Positions 29,702 through 37,939 of a DNA stretch of 64,000 bases are shown in pieces. Location: assembly GCF_019711375.1 (NCBI RefSeq), contig NZ_CP081295.1, positions 1,302,001-1,366,000 of the forward strand, read 5' to 3'. The position numbers were made by a program, and so were the translations under genes. This DNA comes from Qipengyuania aurantiaca. GTDB lineage: Bacteria > Pseudomonadota > Alphaproteobacteria > Sphingomonadales > Sphingomonadaceae. The notes under the pieces are model-generated. The model was not told the DNA's origin and made no database searches. It was given only the letters and a program-made list of their open reading frames with translations. The stretch's first letter is position 1. Each line of letters begins with the position of its first letter.

Positions 29702-31741
29702 ATGGATTTCAAAGGCGGAGACGAAGCGGCGATGGCACTGGACCTCGAAACGGACACCACGACCGAGGACAGCGATGGCGCGGCGTCGAAAGCCACCGAC
29801 AAGGCGGTGAGCATGGCGAAGGACGATAAGGGCAGCGACGAACTCGTCGCCGAAAAGGCGGGTGAAGCGATGGCCGGTGCCATGGCCGAAGTTGCCAAGG
29901 CTGCGGCTGCCAAGGAAGATTCCAAGAAGGTCCTCGACCGCCGCTTCGACGTGAAGACGGACGACAGCCGCAACGATCTCCTCACCGAGTTCGGTAAGGA
30001 GACGCTGGAAGACCGTTACCTGCTGCCCGGCGAAACCTATCAGGACCTGTTCGCCCGCGTCGCCGACTATTTCGCCGACGACCAGGACCACGCCCAGCGC
30101 CTTTACGACTACATCTCAAAGCTGTGGTTCATGCCCGCGACCCCCGTTCTCTCGAACGGCGGCACCACGCGCGGCCTGCCCATCTCCTGCTATTTGAACT
30201 CGGTTTCGGACAGCCTCGACGGCATCGTCGGCACCTGGAACGAGAACGTGTGGCTCGCTTCGAAGGGCGGCGGCATCGGCACCTATTGGGGGAATGTCCG
30301 CGGCATCGGCGAGCCGGTCGGCCTCAACGGCAAGACCAGCGGCATCATTCCCTTCGTCCGCGTGATGGACAGCCTGACGCTCGCGATCTCGCAAGGGTCC
30401 CTGCGCCGCGGCTCGGCGGCCTGCTACATCGACGTCAACCACCCGGAAATCGAGGAATTCCTCGAAATCCGTAAGCCCTCGGGCGACTTCAACCGCAAGG
30501 CGCTGAACCTGCACCACGGCGTGCTGATCACCGATGCCTTCATGGAAGCGGTCCGCAACGGTGAGGAATTCGACCTCGTCAGCCCCAAGGACGGCAGCGT
30601 CCGCAAGACGGTCGACGCGCGTTCGCTCTTCCAGAAGCTCGTCGAGACCCGCCTTGCGACGGGCGAGCCCTACATCGTCTTCTCGGACACGGTGAACCGC
30701 ATGATGCCCAAGCATCACCGCGATCTCGGCCTCAAGGTCTCGACTTCGAACCTGTGCGCCGAAATTACCCTGCCGACCGGCATCGACCACCTCGGCAACG
30801 ACCGCACCGCAGTCTGCTGCCTGTCCTCGCTCAACATCGAGAAGTGGGACGAGTGGAACACCGAAAAGCAGTTCATCGAGGACGTCATGCGCTTCCTCGA
30901 CAACGTCCTGCAGGATTACATCGACCGCGCGCCCGACGAGATGGCGCGCGCGAAATACTCCGCGATGCGCGAACGTAGCGTCGGCCTCGGCGTGATGGGC
31001 TTCCACTCCTTCCTCCAGCAGAAGGGCATCGGCTTCGAAAGCCCGATGGCTAAGGTCTGGAACCTGAAGATGTTCAAGCACATCCAGGGCAAGGCGTCGG
31101 AAGCTTCCATGGTGCTCGCACAGGAACGCGGCGCCTGCCCTGATGCCGAGGACATGGGCGCGATGGAACGCTTCAGCTGCAAGATGGCGATCGCCCCGAC
31201 CGCGTCGATCTCGATCATCTGCGGCGGCACCAGCGCCTGCATCGAGCCGATCCCGGCGAACATCTACACCCACAAGACGCTTTCGGGCAGCTTCGTGGTG
31301 AAGAACCCCTATCTCGAAAAGCTGCTCGACAAGAAGAGCAAGAACTCGACCGCGATCTGGAATTCGATCCTCGAGAAGGGCGGCAGCGTCCAGCACCTCG
31401 ACTTCCTGACTCCCGAAGAAAAGGCGACCTTCAAGACCAGCTTCGAAATAGACCAGCGCTGGCTGCTCGAATTCGCCGCTGACCGCGCGCCCTATATCGA
31501 CCAGGCGCAGTCGCTGAACCTCTTCATCCCGGCCGATGTCGACAAGTGGGACCTGATGATGCTGCACTTCCAGGCGTGGGAGAAGGGCATCAAGTCGCTC
31601 TATTACCTCCGCTCGAAGTCGGTGCAGCGCGCCGGTTTCGCCGGTGGCGTTGAGGCCGACAACACCGCCGACGCCGCGAAATACGAACTCGCCGCCGGTG
31701 CCGAGCAGACCGATTACGAGGAATGCCTCGCCTGCCAGTAA
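29702..31741 (+). CDS. nrdA: Ribonucleoside-diphosphate reductase, alpha subunit (class I)
   Basis: 679 residues of the catalytic subunit, which reduces ribonucleotides to deoxyribonucleotides. FMPATPVLSNGG, the active-site cysteine in SNLCAEI (about residue 350), the SVGLGVMGFH segment, PTASISIICG and the C-terminal redox pair C-x2-C (EECLACQ) are present. The usual N-terminal ATP-cone is absent; instead the first 75 residues are a low-complexity Ala/Asp/Lys-rich tail. nrdB lies about 3 kb downstream, separated by four unrelated genes, so the two are not one operon. A strong terminator follows. Confidence 0.95.
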   Translation: MDFKGGDEAAMALDLETDTTTEDSDGAASKATDKAVSMAKDDKGSDELVAEKAGEAMAGAMAEVAKAAAAKEDSKKVLDRRFDVKTDDSRNDLLTEFGKETLEDRYLLPGETYQDLFARVADYFADDQDHAQRLYDYISKLWFMPATPVLSNGGTTRGLPISCYLNSVSDSLDGIVGTWNENVWLASKGGGIGTYWGNVRGIGEPVGLNGKTSGIIPFVRVMDSLTLAISQGSLRRGSAACYIDVNHPEIEEFLEIRKPSGDFNRKALNLHHGVLITDAFMEAVRNGEEFDLVSPKDGSVRKTVDARSLFQKLVETRLATGEPYIVFSDTVNRMMPKHHRDLGLKVSTSNLCAEITLPTGIDHLGNDRTAVCCLSSLNIEKWDEWNTEKQFIEDVMRFLDNVLQDYIDRAPDEMARAKYSAMRERSVGLGVMGFHSFLQQKGIGFESPMAKVWNLKMFKHIQGKASEASMVLAQERGACPDAEDMGAMERFSCKMAIAPTASISIICGGTSACIEPIPANIYTHKTLSGSFVVKNPYLEKLLDKKSKNSTAIWNSILEKGGSVQHLDFLTPEEKATFKTSFEIDQRWLLEFAADRAPYIDQAQSLNLFIPADVDKWDLMMLHFQAWEKGIKSLYYLRSKSVQRAGFAGGVEADNTADAAKYELAAGAEQTDYEECLACQ

Positions 31742-31760
31742 GCGGCAGCGGTAATTGGAA

Positions 31761-31796
31761 AGGCCCCGTCCTCCTAATGGGAGGGCGGGGCTTTTT
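31761..31796 (+). terminator. Rho-independent terminator of nrdA
   Basis: A GC-rich stem (GCCCCGTCCTCC paired with GGGAGGGCGGGGC, loop TAAT) is followed by a run of five T, 20 bases after the nrdA stop. The remaining 31797-31981 gap shows nothing further that I can support. Confidence 0.85.
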
Positions 31797-31981
31797 CGTG
31801 GAGGATCGATGCTGCGGCTACAGCGCGTCCGTCAGCCCTTTTAGGCGCGATAAAGGGCCCGGCCCGCGTGCCGGAAGAACGCGGTTGCTATCGCCTTTTT
31901 CGTTGTCGTGAATCAGCTTACTTGCCCGGGCGGCGCAGGTCACAGAAAGGGCAAGGTCGAATTCCCGGCGGGCGAGGCGCG

Positions 31982-33172
31982 CTATGCCGCCAGCTCGCAC
32001 CGGTCGCGGCCCGCGCGTTTGGCGTTGTAGAGTGCCCTGTCGGCGGTGCTCAGCAGCATCCCGAGGTCCGGCGCGCCGGCGGCACCATGGACCGCGATGC
32101 CGATGCTGACCGTGCAGCTCGCCGTCTCTTGGTCTTCACGCATTGGAATTTCGATATGGCTGATGGCGCTGCGCATTTCCTCGGCGAGCGTGATGGGGTT
32201 CGCGCCGTCCAGCGGCTCCAGCAGGACGACGAATTCTTCCCCGCCGAACCGAGCCGCCAGCCCCGAATGCTTGCGCGCAATCATCGACAAGGCTTCTCCC
32301 ACCGAGCGCAGGCATTCATCGCCAGCCTGGTGCCCCCACCGGTCGTTGAAATTCTTGAAATGGTCGATGTCGATCATGAACACCGCAACGCTCTGGCCTT
32401 CGCCATCCGTCCCGGGGCCATAGCGCTTGCCGAAAGTCTCCGAGCAATGCCGCCGGTTGGCAAGCCCGGTCAACGGATCGTGGCTGGCGAGCTGTTCCAG
32501 CTGGCGATTGGCGTGGGCCAGTTCCTCCACGCGCCGCCACCGGGCCTCGGCCAGTTCGATATTGTCGGTCTGCAACGTCCACATCCGGCGCGCCAGCATC
32601 CAGGCGGCAATTCCGACGATGAGGAACACGATGGCCATAGCGGTAAACAGCTGGGCGTTGTCGGCGGAAAACCACAGCACGGCCAGCGAACAGGCAAGGT
32701 ACATGCCGACAAAGACAGCGGATTCGCGCGGGCTGAGAGGCAGGATCGGGGTCGCGATGCCGAGCACCAGCACCGTGCCGAGCATGTGGAACACATTGTG
32801 CGGGGCAGGGGCCCAGCCGGCAATCGTCGCCGTGACCATGCCGAAAGCGATCAGGGACGAGCCGAGCAGGGCCTTGCGCGCCCTGCGCATCCTTCGCGGA
32901 AGCGCGAGGCCAAGCGCCTGCTGGGTCATGACTAGCCCGGTCTTCAATCCGGCGGCGGTCAGGATAAAGGCTGGCACGATAAGCACGTCGATCGCGATGG
33001 AGGCGAGGGTTACCCCCATTCCTAGCGCAAAAAGAAACGGCAGGATCCGGTCGACCTGATCGTCGACCAGCGCGGCGAGCGTCCCGGCGCTGGCATCCGG
33101 AGAAACCGCGGACAGGAGCGCAGCACCGCTAGCCGTAGCGTCATGGCCAGCTGTGTGCGCGGGACCCTCCAT
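31982..33172 (-). CDS. Membrane diguanylate cyclase (GGEEF)
   Basis: 396 residues. About five to six hydrophobic helices between residues 40 and 195 form a membrane sensor region, followed by a helical linker and a GGDEF domain from about residue 228. The active site reads FGGEEF, the active variant, with DIDHFKNFND upstream as the metal-binding segment. An RxxD inhibitory site is not evident: ARKHSGLAARFGGEEF has no RxxD at the right place. It converges on nrdA, with the terminator between them. Confidence 0.92.
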   Translation of the reverse strand: MEGPAHTAGHDATASGAALLSAVSPDASAGTLAALVDDQVDRILPFLFALGMGVTLASIAIDVLIVPAFILTAAGLKTGLVMTQQALGLALPRRMRRARKALLGSSLIAFGMVTATIAGWAPAPHNVFHMLGTVLVLGIATPILPLSPRESAVFVGMYLACSLAVLWFSADNAQLFTAMAIVFLIVGIAAWMLARRMWTLQTDNIELAEARWRRVEELAHANRQLEQLASHDPLTGLANRRHCSETFGKRYGPGTDGEGQSVAVFMIDIDHFKNFNDRWGHQAGDECLRSVGEALSMIARKHSGLAARFGGEEFVVLLEPLDGANPITLAEEMRSAISHIEIPMREDQETASCTVSIGIAVHGAAGAPDLGMLLSTADRALYNAKRAGRDRCELAA

Positions 33173-33295
33173 CCCGTCCTTTTAGCCACATCCGCTGCAG
33201 CTACAAGCAATTGGCACCAGTATGGATACGTAAAAGCGCCCGGTCTGCCGTTGGGCGAACCGGGCGCTAAACGTTACGAAGTGACGTTATAAGGC

Positions 33296-33541
33296 TCAGG
33301 CATCTTCCATGACGGCCGTGTTGCCGAGACCTTCGGGAATGCGTGCGCTTTCCTTGAGGTAAATGCGGTTGTCGTCGATCTTGTCGACGTCGTCGAGCGA
33401 CAGGAAATGGTGCATGTCGTCCGAACTGTCCGACTTGGTCAGCTTGATGGCGTCGTCCTGTACATGATCGACGGTGCCAACGTGCTGGCCCTTGCAATCG
33501 GTGACTTCCATGTGTTCCTTGATACGGAGCTTCTCAAACAT
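33296..33541 (-). CDS. DUF2171/PRC-barrel-like small protein
   Basis: 81 residues. The pattern IKEHMEV-x-D-x-x-GQHVGTVDHV followed by IKLTK and HHFLSLDDVDKID is that of the DUF2171 family, small soluble beta proteins of unknown function often induced by stress in alphaproteobacteria. A GGACC-N16-CGTT promoter-like element lies upstream, fitting stress control. Confidence 0.85.
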   Translation of the reverse strand: MFEKLRIKEHMEVTDCKGQHVGTVDHVQDDAIKLTKSDSSDDMHHFLSLDDVDKIDDNRIYLKESARIPEGLGNTAVMEDA

Positions 33542-33577
33542 ATAAAACCCTTTTGTTTAAATTGGTTACACCTAATC

Positions 33578-33602
33578 AACGTAAGGGTAGCAGAGGGGGT
33601 CC
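33578..33602 (-). promoter_or_regulatory. Candidate EcfG promoter (GGACC-N16-CGTT) for the DUF2171 gene
   Basis: Read on the minus strand, GGACC (33602-33598) and CGTT (33581-33578) are 16 bases apart. The -35 element has one mismatch to GGAAC. The distance to the start at 33541 is 37 bases, as expected for a promoter. Confidence 0.5.
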
Positions 33603-33691
33603 ACGCTTCGTCTACGTTCGTGCACGGCTGTGCGCATAACCTCTATTCCGTGGGAGTTTTCAAGGGTCGGGCAAGGGGTTAGGAAGGAGTG

Positions 33692-34198
33692 ATGGAGGAT
33701 CTTCTTGCAGCACTGGACCGCTTCGAAAAGTTTAGCGGGTGGAGCATCGGTTGGTTTATCGGCCTGTTCTTCTTCGCGCTGTTGATCGAGAGTTGGCCGC
33801 ATATCCGCTATCGTTTCTGTGCCTGGCGCATCCGCCGCGCCGCGCGCGCTACGAGCGGGCTCCATCCCGACGAAATGCGGGATTACGGCTGGAAGCAGGG
33901 CGAGGCTCCGGAAAGGTTCGACTCCTGGCGGATCCTGCAGGTGACGCTGGTCGGCACCTTGCAGATGATCGCGCCGGTGTTGCTCGCCGATCTTGCCACC
34001 GGCGACCCACTGCTGATGGGGCCGGTCGCAGGCCTGGCCGCCGCATGGTTCCTAAAATCGCGTCAGAAGCAGGATGCCGAGCCGGAGGGTGACGGGGAGC
34101 GGCAGGGGCCGCATATCCCTGACGAAGCTTTTTGGGGTTTCCTGCTGGCCATGGGGATGGCGGGAGTTGTCTTCATGATTGCAAGCGTGCTGCTCTAG
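33692..34198 (+). CDS. Integral membrane protein of unknown function
   Basis: 168 residues with at least four hydrophobic stretches: WSIGWFIGLFFFALLIES near the start, two around 85-120 (LVGTLQMIAPVLLAD, GPVAGLAAAWFL) and one at the C-terminus (GFLLAMGMAGVVFMIASVLL). Cytoplasmic loops are charged. No family is recognised. An AGGA site lies seven bases before ATG 33692; GTG 33689 is the other possible start. It is divergent from the DUF2171 gene. Confidence 0.7.
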   Translation: MEDLLAALDRFEKFSGWSIGWFIGLFFFALLIESWPHIRYRFCAWRIRRAARATSGLHPDEMRDYGWKQGEAPERFDSWRILQVTLVGTLQMIAPVLLADLATGDPLLMGPVAGLAAAWFLKSRQKQDAEPEGDGERQGPHIPDEAFWGFLLAMGMAGVVFMIASVLL

Positions 34199-34254
34199 CA
34201 GGGCGCACAAACCCGCCCTCAAGTAGCAAAGCGATAGGGCCGCACAAAAGTTGA

Positions 34255-34278
34255 CGCCCCGCCTGGAAAGACGGGGCG
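34255..34278 (-). terminator. Possible terminator between convergent genes
   Basis: A stem of CGCCCCG and CGGGGCG with a 10-base loop lies between convergent genes. On the minus strand it is followed by TCAACTTTT, so it could end the disordered-protein transcript; the T run is weak. A second small stem, AGGGCG/CGCCCT, lies just after the upstream gene near 34200. Confidence 0.35.
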
Positions 34279-34355
34279 CCGGGGTTTCGCGGAACTTGCC
34301 CGCAAAAGGGGAAAACCGAACAAGTTCGCTTTAGCCCCGTACTGTGAAACTGGTC

Positions 34356-34655
34356 TTAGCTTTCGCCGAGCGGCCGGTTGGCATCGGCGGCGGCGCGTTC
34401 GTCGGGCCGGTCGGAGATTTCGCCCGGCTGCGCGCTGTCATCCTGCGCGAGGCTGGCGTTGCCCAAGCTTCCCGTGGCGATGTCCTGCTCCATCTGGCCG
34501 TTTTCGTTGCGCGCGTTGCCATAGCCCTGCTGCGCTTCGGCCTGCTTGTTGATGTTGCCCGGCTGGTTGACCTCGTACTGGTCGTATTCCGGACGCGGAC
34601 CGCCGACCTGCGCGTCGAGGGCCTGCTGCTGGTTCTCAGGGGAATAATCGCCCAT
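34356..34655 (-). CDS. Small intrinsically disordered hydrophilic protein
   Basis: 99 residues, very rich in Gln, Asn, Asp, Gly and Ala, with no hydrophobic core or membrane helix, so probably disordered. ATG 34655 follows AAAGGAG. A GGAAC-N17-CGTT promoter 25 bases upstream points to general stress control. The make-up resembles hydrophilin-type stress proteins, but no repeat motif of LEA families is seen. Confidence 0.7.
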   Translation of the reverse strand: MGDYSPENQQQALDAQVGGPRPEYDQYEVNQPGNINKQAEAQQGYGNARNENGQMEQDIATGSLGNASLAQDDSAQPGEISDRPDERAAADANRPLGES

Positions 34656-34679
34656 GATTTTCGTCTCCTTTGCCCGATC

Positions 34680-34705
34680 AACGAACCGCAAGGTCGCCGC
34701 GTTCC
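34680..34705 (-). promoter_or_regulatory. Candidate EcfG promoter (GGAAC-N17-CGTT)
   Basis: On the minus strand GGAAC (34705-34701) and CGTT (34683-34680) are exactly 17 bases apart, matching the general stress consensus, 24 bases from the ATG of the disordered protein gene. Confidence 0.65.
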
Positions 34706-34831
34706 GCGGTTCGTCGCACGCCAGATATACTTACCCGCAGCTTATCCCCGCCGAATCATCCCCCCTTGCCTTCGAATCGCAGCCGTGATTCCCTATATGA
34801 GTCGTTCACGCACACACGCCGGAGACACAAG

Positions 34832-35890
34832 ATGTCGTTGCTCGAAGCCAGAAAGACCTACAAGCCCTTCGAATATCCGTGGGCCTACGAATTCTGGAAA
34901 CGCCAGCAGCAGATCCACTGGATGCCGGAAGAAGTGCCGCTGGGCGAAGACTGCCGCGACTGGGCGCAGAAGCTGACCGAGCACGAGCGCAACCTGCTCA
35001 CCCAGATCTTCCGTTTCTTTACCCAGGCCGATGTCGAAGTGCAGGATTGCTATCACGACAAATACGGCCGCGTGTTCAAGCCGACCGAAGTGAAGATGAT
35101 GCTCACCGCGTTTTCCAACATGGAGACGGTGCACATCGCGGCCTACAGCCACCTGCTCGACACGATCGGCATGCCCGAAAGCGAATATTCCGCCTTCCTC
35201 GAATACGAGGAAATGGCCGACAAGCACAATTACATGCAGCAGTTCGGCGTCGACAATGATGAAGACATCGCCCGCACGCTCGCCATGTTCGGCGCGTTTA
35301 CCGAAGGCATGCAGCTGTTCGCCAGCTTCGCCATGCTGATGAACTTCCCGCGCTTCAACAAGATGAAGGGCATGGGCCAGATCGTCAGCTGGTCGGTCCG
35401 CGACGAGAGCCTGCACTGCGAAGGCATCATCCGCATGTTCCACGAGTTCGTGCGCGAGCGGGACTGCCTGACCAAGGCGGTCAAGGAAGACATCATCGAC
35501 ATCTGCCAGAAGACGGTGCGGCTGGAGGACAACTTCATCGACCTCGCCTTCGAAATGGGCCCCGTGTCCGGCATGACGGCGAAGGATATCAAGAAGTACA
35601 TCCGCTACATCGCCGATTGGCGCCTGGGGCAGCTGAACCTCGACCCGATCTACATGGTCGACGACCACCCGCTCCCCTGGCTCGCCCCGCTGCTGAACGG
35701 CGTGGAGCACGCCAACTTCTTCGAAACCCGCGCGACGGAATATTCCAAGGGCGCGACAAAGGGCAACTGGAACGACGTGTGGTCGAGCTTCGACAAGCGC
35801 CAGAAAGCCAAGGCGGCGAACGAGGAAGAGGCCGAGACCGACGGCCCGGGCCTGTTCGAGGACGGCGAAGGGGCTGTGGCGGCGGAGTGA
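34832..35890 (+). CDS. nrdB: Ribonucleoside-diphosphate reductase, beta subunit (class I)
   Basis: 352 residues of the radical-generating subunit. Metal ligands are visible in QADVEVQD, NMETVH and SVRDESLHCEG; the tyrosine in ETVHIAAYSH is at the place of the radical Tyr. No N-terminal ATP-cone is present. The C-terminal tail, GPGLFEDGEGAV, should bind NrdA. ATG 34832 is preceded by GGAGA. It is separated from nrdA by about 3 kb. Only a half-match to an NrdR box (CTATAT near 34794) was seen upstream. Confidence 0.95.
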   Translation: MSLLEARKTYKPFEYPWAYEFWKRQQQIHWMPEEVPLGEDCRDWAQKLTEHERNLLTQIFRFFTQADVEVQDCYHDKYGRVFKPTEVKMMLTAFSNMETVHIAAYSHLLDTIGMPESEYSAFLEYEEMADKHNYMQQFGVDNDEDIARTLAMFGAFTEGMQLFASFAMLMNFPRFNKMKGMGQIVSWSVRDESLHCEGIIRMFHEFVRERDCLTKAVKEDIIDICQKTVRLEDNFIDLAFEMGPVSGMTAKDIKKYIRYIADWRLGQLNLDPIYMVDDHPLPWLAPLLNGVEHANFFETRATEYSKGATKGNWNDVWSSFDKRQKAKAANEEEAETDGPGLFEDGEGAVAAE

Positions 35891-35899
35891 CGTAAATAC

Positions 35900-36688
35900 A
35901 TGCCAATAATCGATCACTTTAGGCGGGTGGGGCATATACATGCCTTATGGCTGATCAGCATCCTGATCGGGATAATCTGTGCCTTCGTCGTAAAGTTGCC
36001 ATCGGCAAATGTTGTTACTTCCTACATGACCTTCGCGGCCACCGTGGCATCTCTTTTGCTCGCTGTAGTTGCGATTTTTTATTCGATTGTCTCGAATCAA
36101 AGTATATCTGCGAATTTGGGCGCTCTGGATTTCTCAGCAAGCCAAATGGAGCAGGCTTCTGTCGACCTTCACAACATCACCGACCAATTGGATGCAAAAT
36201 TCGAAAAGGTGTTTGACGAATTCAAATTTATTTCGCCTGCGGTGAAGGGCATTTCGGAAAGACTGAATGATTTCTCTACCGCTTCAGCTGCGAATGGCGA
36301 AGTGGGCGTTGACGAAATAGCTGATGGCAAGCCCGACATCATCAAAACTTTCTCAAGCACTGTGAACGGTGGGCGCGCGGCTTTTTATGCGCTGGCTCAG
36401 TCAGCGTTGACTGGAAGATCCTTTCACCCTGAGCAAATGGTTGGAGATCGTTTAATTTTTGCGGATTTCATTTCCGGATACGCGCAAGCGCTCCGAGCAG
36501 TGAATTGTAAAGATTTGAATGTCTCGGTTGAAGAGCGGGACGGAAAGTATTTTTTCAGCGGAGAGATGCCCTCTGACATTGCGCAAAGAATTATTCGGGA
36601 TTTCGGCATGGAGGAAGGCGATGCGATCCGGAACCTTATTGACCAGTACTTCTATGGAGCCGCCCGAAGCCCCGACGATGGAGTTTGA
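35900..36688 (+). CDS. AT-richer membrane protein of unknown function
   Basis: 262 residues. Two hydrophobic helices near the N-terminus (ALWLISILIGIICAFVV, and about residues 42-65) are followed by a long cytoplasmic part with helical, coiled-coil-like character (NITDQLDAKFEKVFDEF). The codon use and base composition are clearly AT-richer than in the genes around it, which suggests horizontal transfer. It starts 10 bases after nrdB but does not look functionally linked. Family not recognised. Confidence 0.72.
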   Translation: MPIIDHFRRVGHIHALWLISILIGIICAFVVKLPSANVVTSYMTFAATVASLLLAVVAIFYSIVSNQSISANLGALDFSASQMEQASVDLHNITDQLDAKFEKVFDEFKFISPAVKGISERLNDFSTASAANGEVGVDEIADGKPDIIKTFSSTVNGGRAAFYALAQSALTGRSFHPEQMVGDRLIFADFISGYAQALRAVNCKDLNVSVEERDGKYFFSGEMPSDIAQRIIRDFGMEEGDAIRNLIDQYFYGAARSPDDGV

Positions 36689-36895
36689 CCAATTAATTCC
36701 ATCGAGCCTTTAAGATCGCATTGTCCATTCGCTGCTCCAACTTTTCGTGTCATTGCTCTTTGACCGGCCATGGGGTCGGGAAGAGCCACGGCGAGCCGTA
36801 GGCGAGGTCATCGTTGATGCAGCGAGCGAGGGCCTGCCCAGACGAGCCGTAAGACGTTAAATCTGCGTCAATGCGTTAGCTGTAGCACATCGGCC

Positions 36896-37069
36896 ATGGC
36901 CGACGTGAGGAAACTCAAACCCGACAAGCCGCGAAAGATCGGGGAAACGGTCTTTACCGAAAGCGGATCGCGTCTCGCACCGCATCGCAAGGTCACTGAT
37001 AGCGGCTGGTTCCTGCCACTCCTCCTTACATTGCCGGTCGGGGTGTTTGTCCTCGTTCTCTTTTGGTGA
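36896..37069 (+). CDS. Predicted 57-residue tail-anchored membrane protein
   Basis: A 57-codon frame beginning MADVRKLKPDKPRK, with a charged N-terminal half and a C-terminal hydrophobic helix (WFLPLLLTLPVGVFVLVLFW) ending at the stop. The layout is that of a tail-anchored protein. There is no clear ribosome site, which lowers confidence. The 207 bases between it and the membrane protein gene before it hold nothing I can name. Confidence 0.45.
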   Translation: MADVRKLKPDKPRKIGETVFTESGSRLAPHRKVTDSGWFLPLLLTLPVGVFVLVLFW

Positions 37070-37081
37070 CTTAGCTCAATC

Positions 37082-37360
37082 GGTTCCCGCGAGAACCACC
37101 GGGCGAAGCGGATCCTCGTTTTTTGTTTGCGCCCTCAAACGCCGGGCGGAGCGCGTCCGCGCTCCTTGGCTTCGCCGCATAAGCGGCGGCGGCCGGTCGG
37201 CCTTTGGCTGCCGCGACCAAGAGCAGGGCGAGCTATCTGGCGTTGCGACGGTCGGCGACCAGCCGACCGCAAGGGTGACCGCCCGCCCGCAGCGGGTGCG
37301 GCTTGCCGCACGTCTAGCGAGGACGAACCCGCGGAGGCGGGTTCGCAAAACAAAAACTTC
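37082..37360. repeat. Cluster of short GC-rich hairpins (REP/BIME-like region)
   Basis: At least seven inverted repeats lie in about 280 bases: 37082-37097, 37148-37165 (GGAGCGCG/CGCGCTCC), 37174-37187, 37191-37202, 37250-37268 (GGTCGGC/GCCGACC), 37296-37311 (GTGCGGC/GCCGCAC) and 37325-37344 (GAACCCGC/GCGGGTTC). The outer ends also form an imperfect inverted pair, GTTTTTTGTTTGCG near 37119 and CGCAAAACAAAAAC near 37344. No gene is seen. It could be a mosaic repeat element, a structured RNA, or both. Confidence 0.6.
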
Positions 37361-37861
37361 TCAACACCACTCCACCCGCTCCGAGCCCCAGCCCATGCCC
37401 TCAGCCAGCCCGGCGGCGATCATGTGGTCGGCCAGCAACTCCTCTCCCCGCCGCGCTTCGCGTAGTTCGCGGCCATAGCGGTCGTATGGGGGCTCGGCGC
37501 CGCCGGTCCAGTGGAAGCGGCCCTGGTCGAGCCAGCTTAAGAGCGCGTCGCGGGCCTGGGCAGCCTTGAAGCGCTCGGCCTCGCAGGCGCCGTCCATTTC
37601 GGGCGTGTCGAAGCCGGTGAAGCGCACGCGGCGCTGGCCTATGGCGAGCGTGTCGCCGTCGATCACGCAAGGTCCGCTCCCCGCCTCTCCGCAGAGCCGG
37701 AAGGTGAGGTCGACCGGCTCAAGCGCCTCGGGTTGCGTCTCGCGCTCGCTCCGGAAGAGCCAGAACCCCAGCAGCAGCGCCAGCAGCACGGCCCATTTCG
37801 CGCGCGCCCATGTCCAGCGGCGTCGCCGGCGGGCTGTGCGGAAACGGGCAGGCTTGACCAT
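37361..37861 (-). CDS. Membrane-anchored thermonuclease-like (SNase-fold) protein
   Basis: 166 residues. An arginine-rich start and one hydrophobic helix (AVLLALLLGFWLF) anchor it. The rest matches a staphylococcal-nuclease-like fold: VIDGDTLAIGQRRVRFTGFDTPEM is the family's OB-fold core, with the DGDT metal aspartate and the R-L/F-x-G-I/F-D-x-PE strand. The second arginine region, YDRYGRELREA, is also present, so it may be active at the outer face of the membrane. ATG 37861 was chosen over a longer frame; no strong ribosome site is seen. Confidence 0.82.
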   Translation of the reverse strand: MVKPARFRTARRRRRWTWARAKWAVLLALLLGFWLFRSERETQPEALEPVDLTFRLCGEAGSGPCVIDGDTLAIGQRRVRFTGFDTPEMDGACEAERFKAAQARDALLSWLDQGRFHWTGGAEPPYDRYGRELREARRGEELLADHMIAAGLAEGMGWGSERVEWC

Positions 37862-37939
37862 GGGACAGGACGATAGGGGGCGGGAAGCCTCCAGCCAACC
37901 GGAATGGCGGCACGAAAATAACGGGGTTGCTATACAAAT

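Noticed and set aside
34790..34810. NrdR box upstream of nrdB
   Set aside because: Only one half (CTATAT) matches and no second box is spaced correctly.
37119..37357. Insertion sequence bounded by the GTTTTTTGTTTGCG-like inverted ends
   Set aside because: No transposase frame lies between the ends, no target duplication is evident and the ends match imperfectly; only a repeat or small non-autonomous element is possible.
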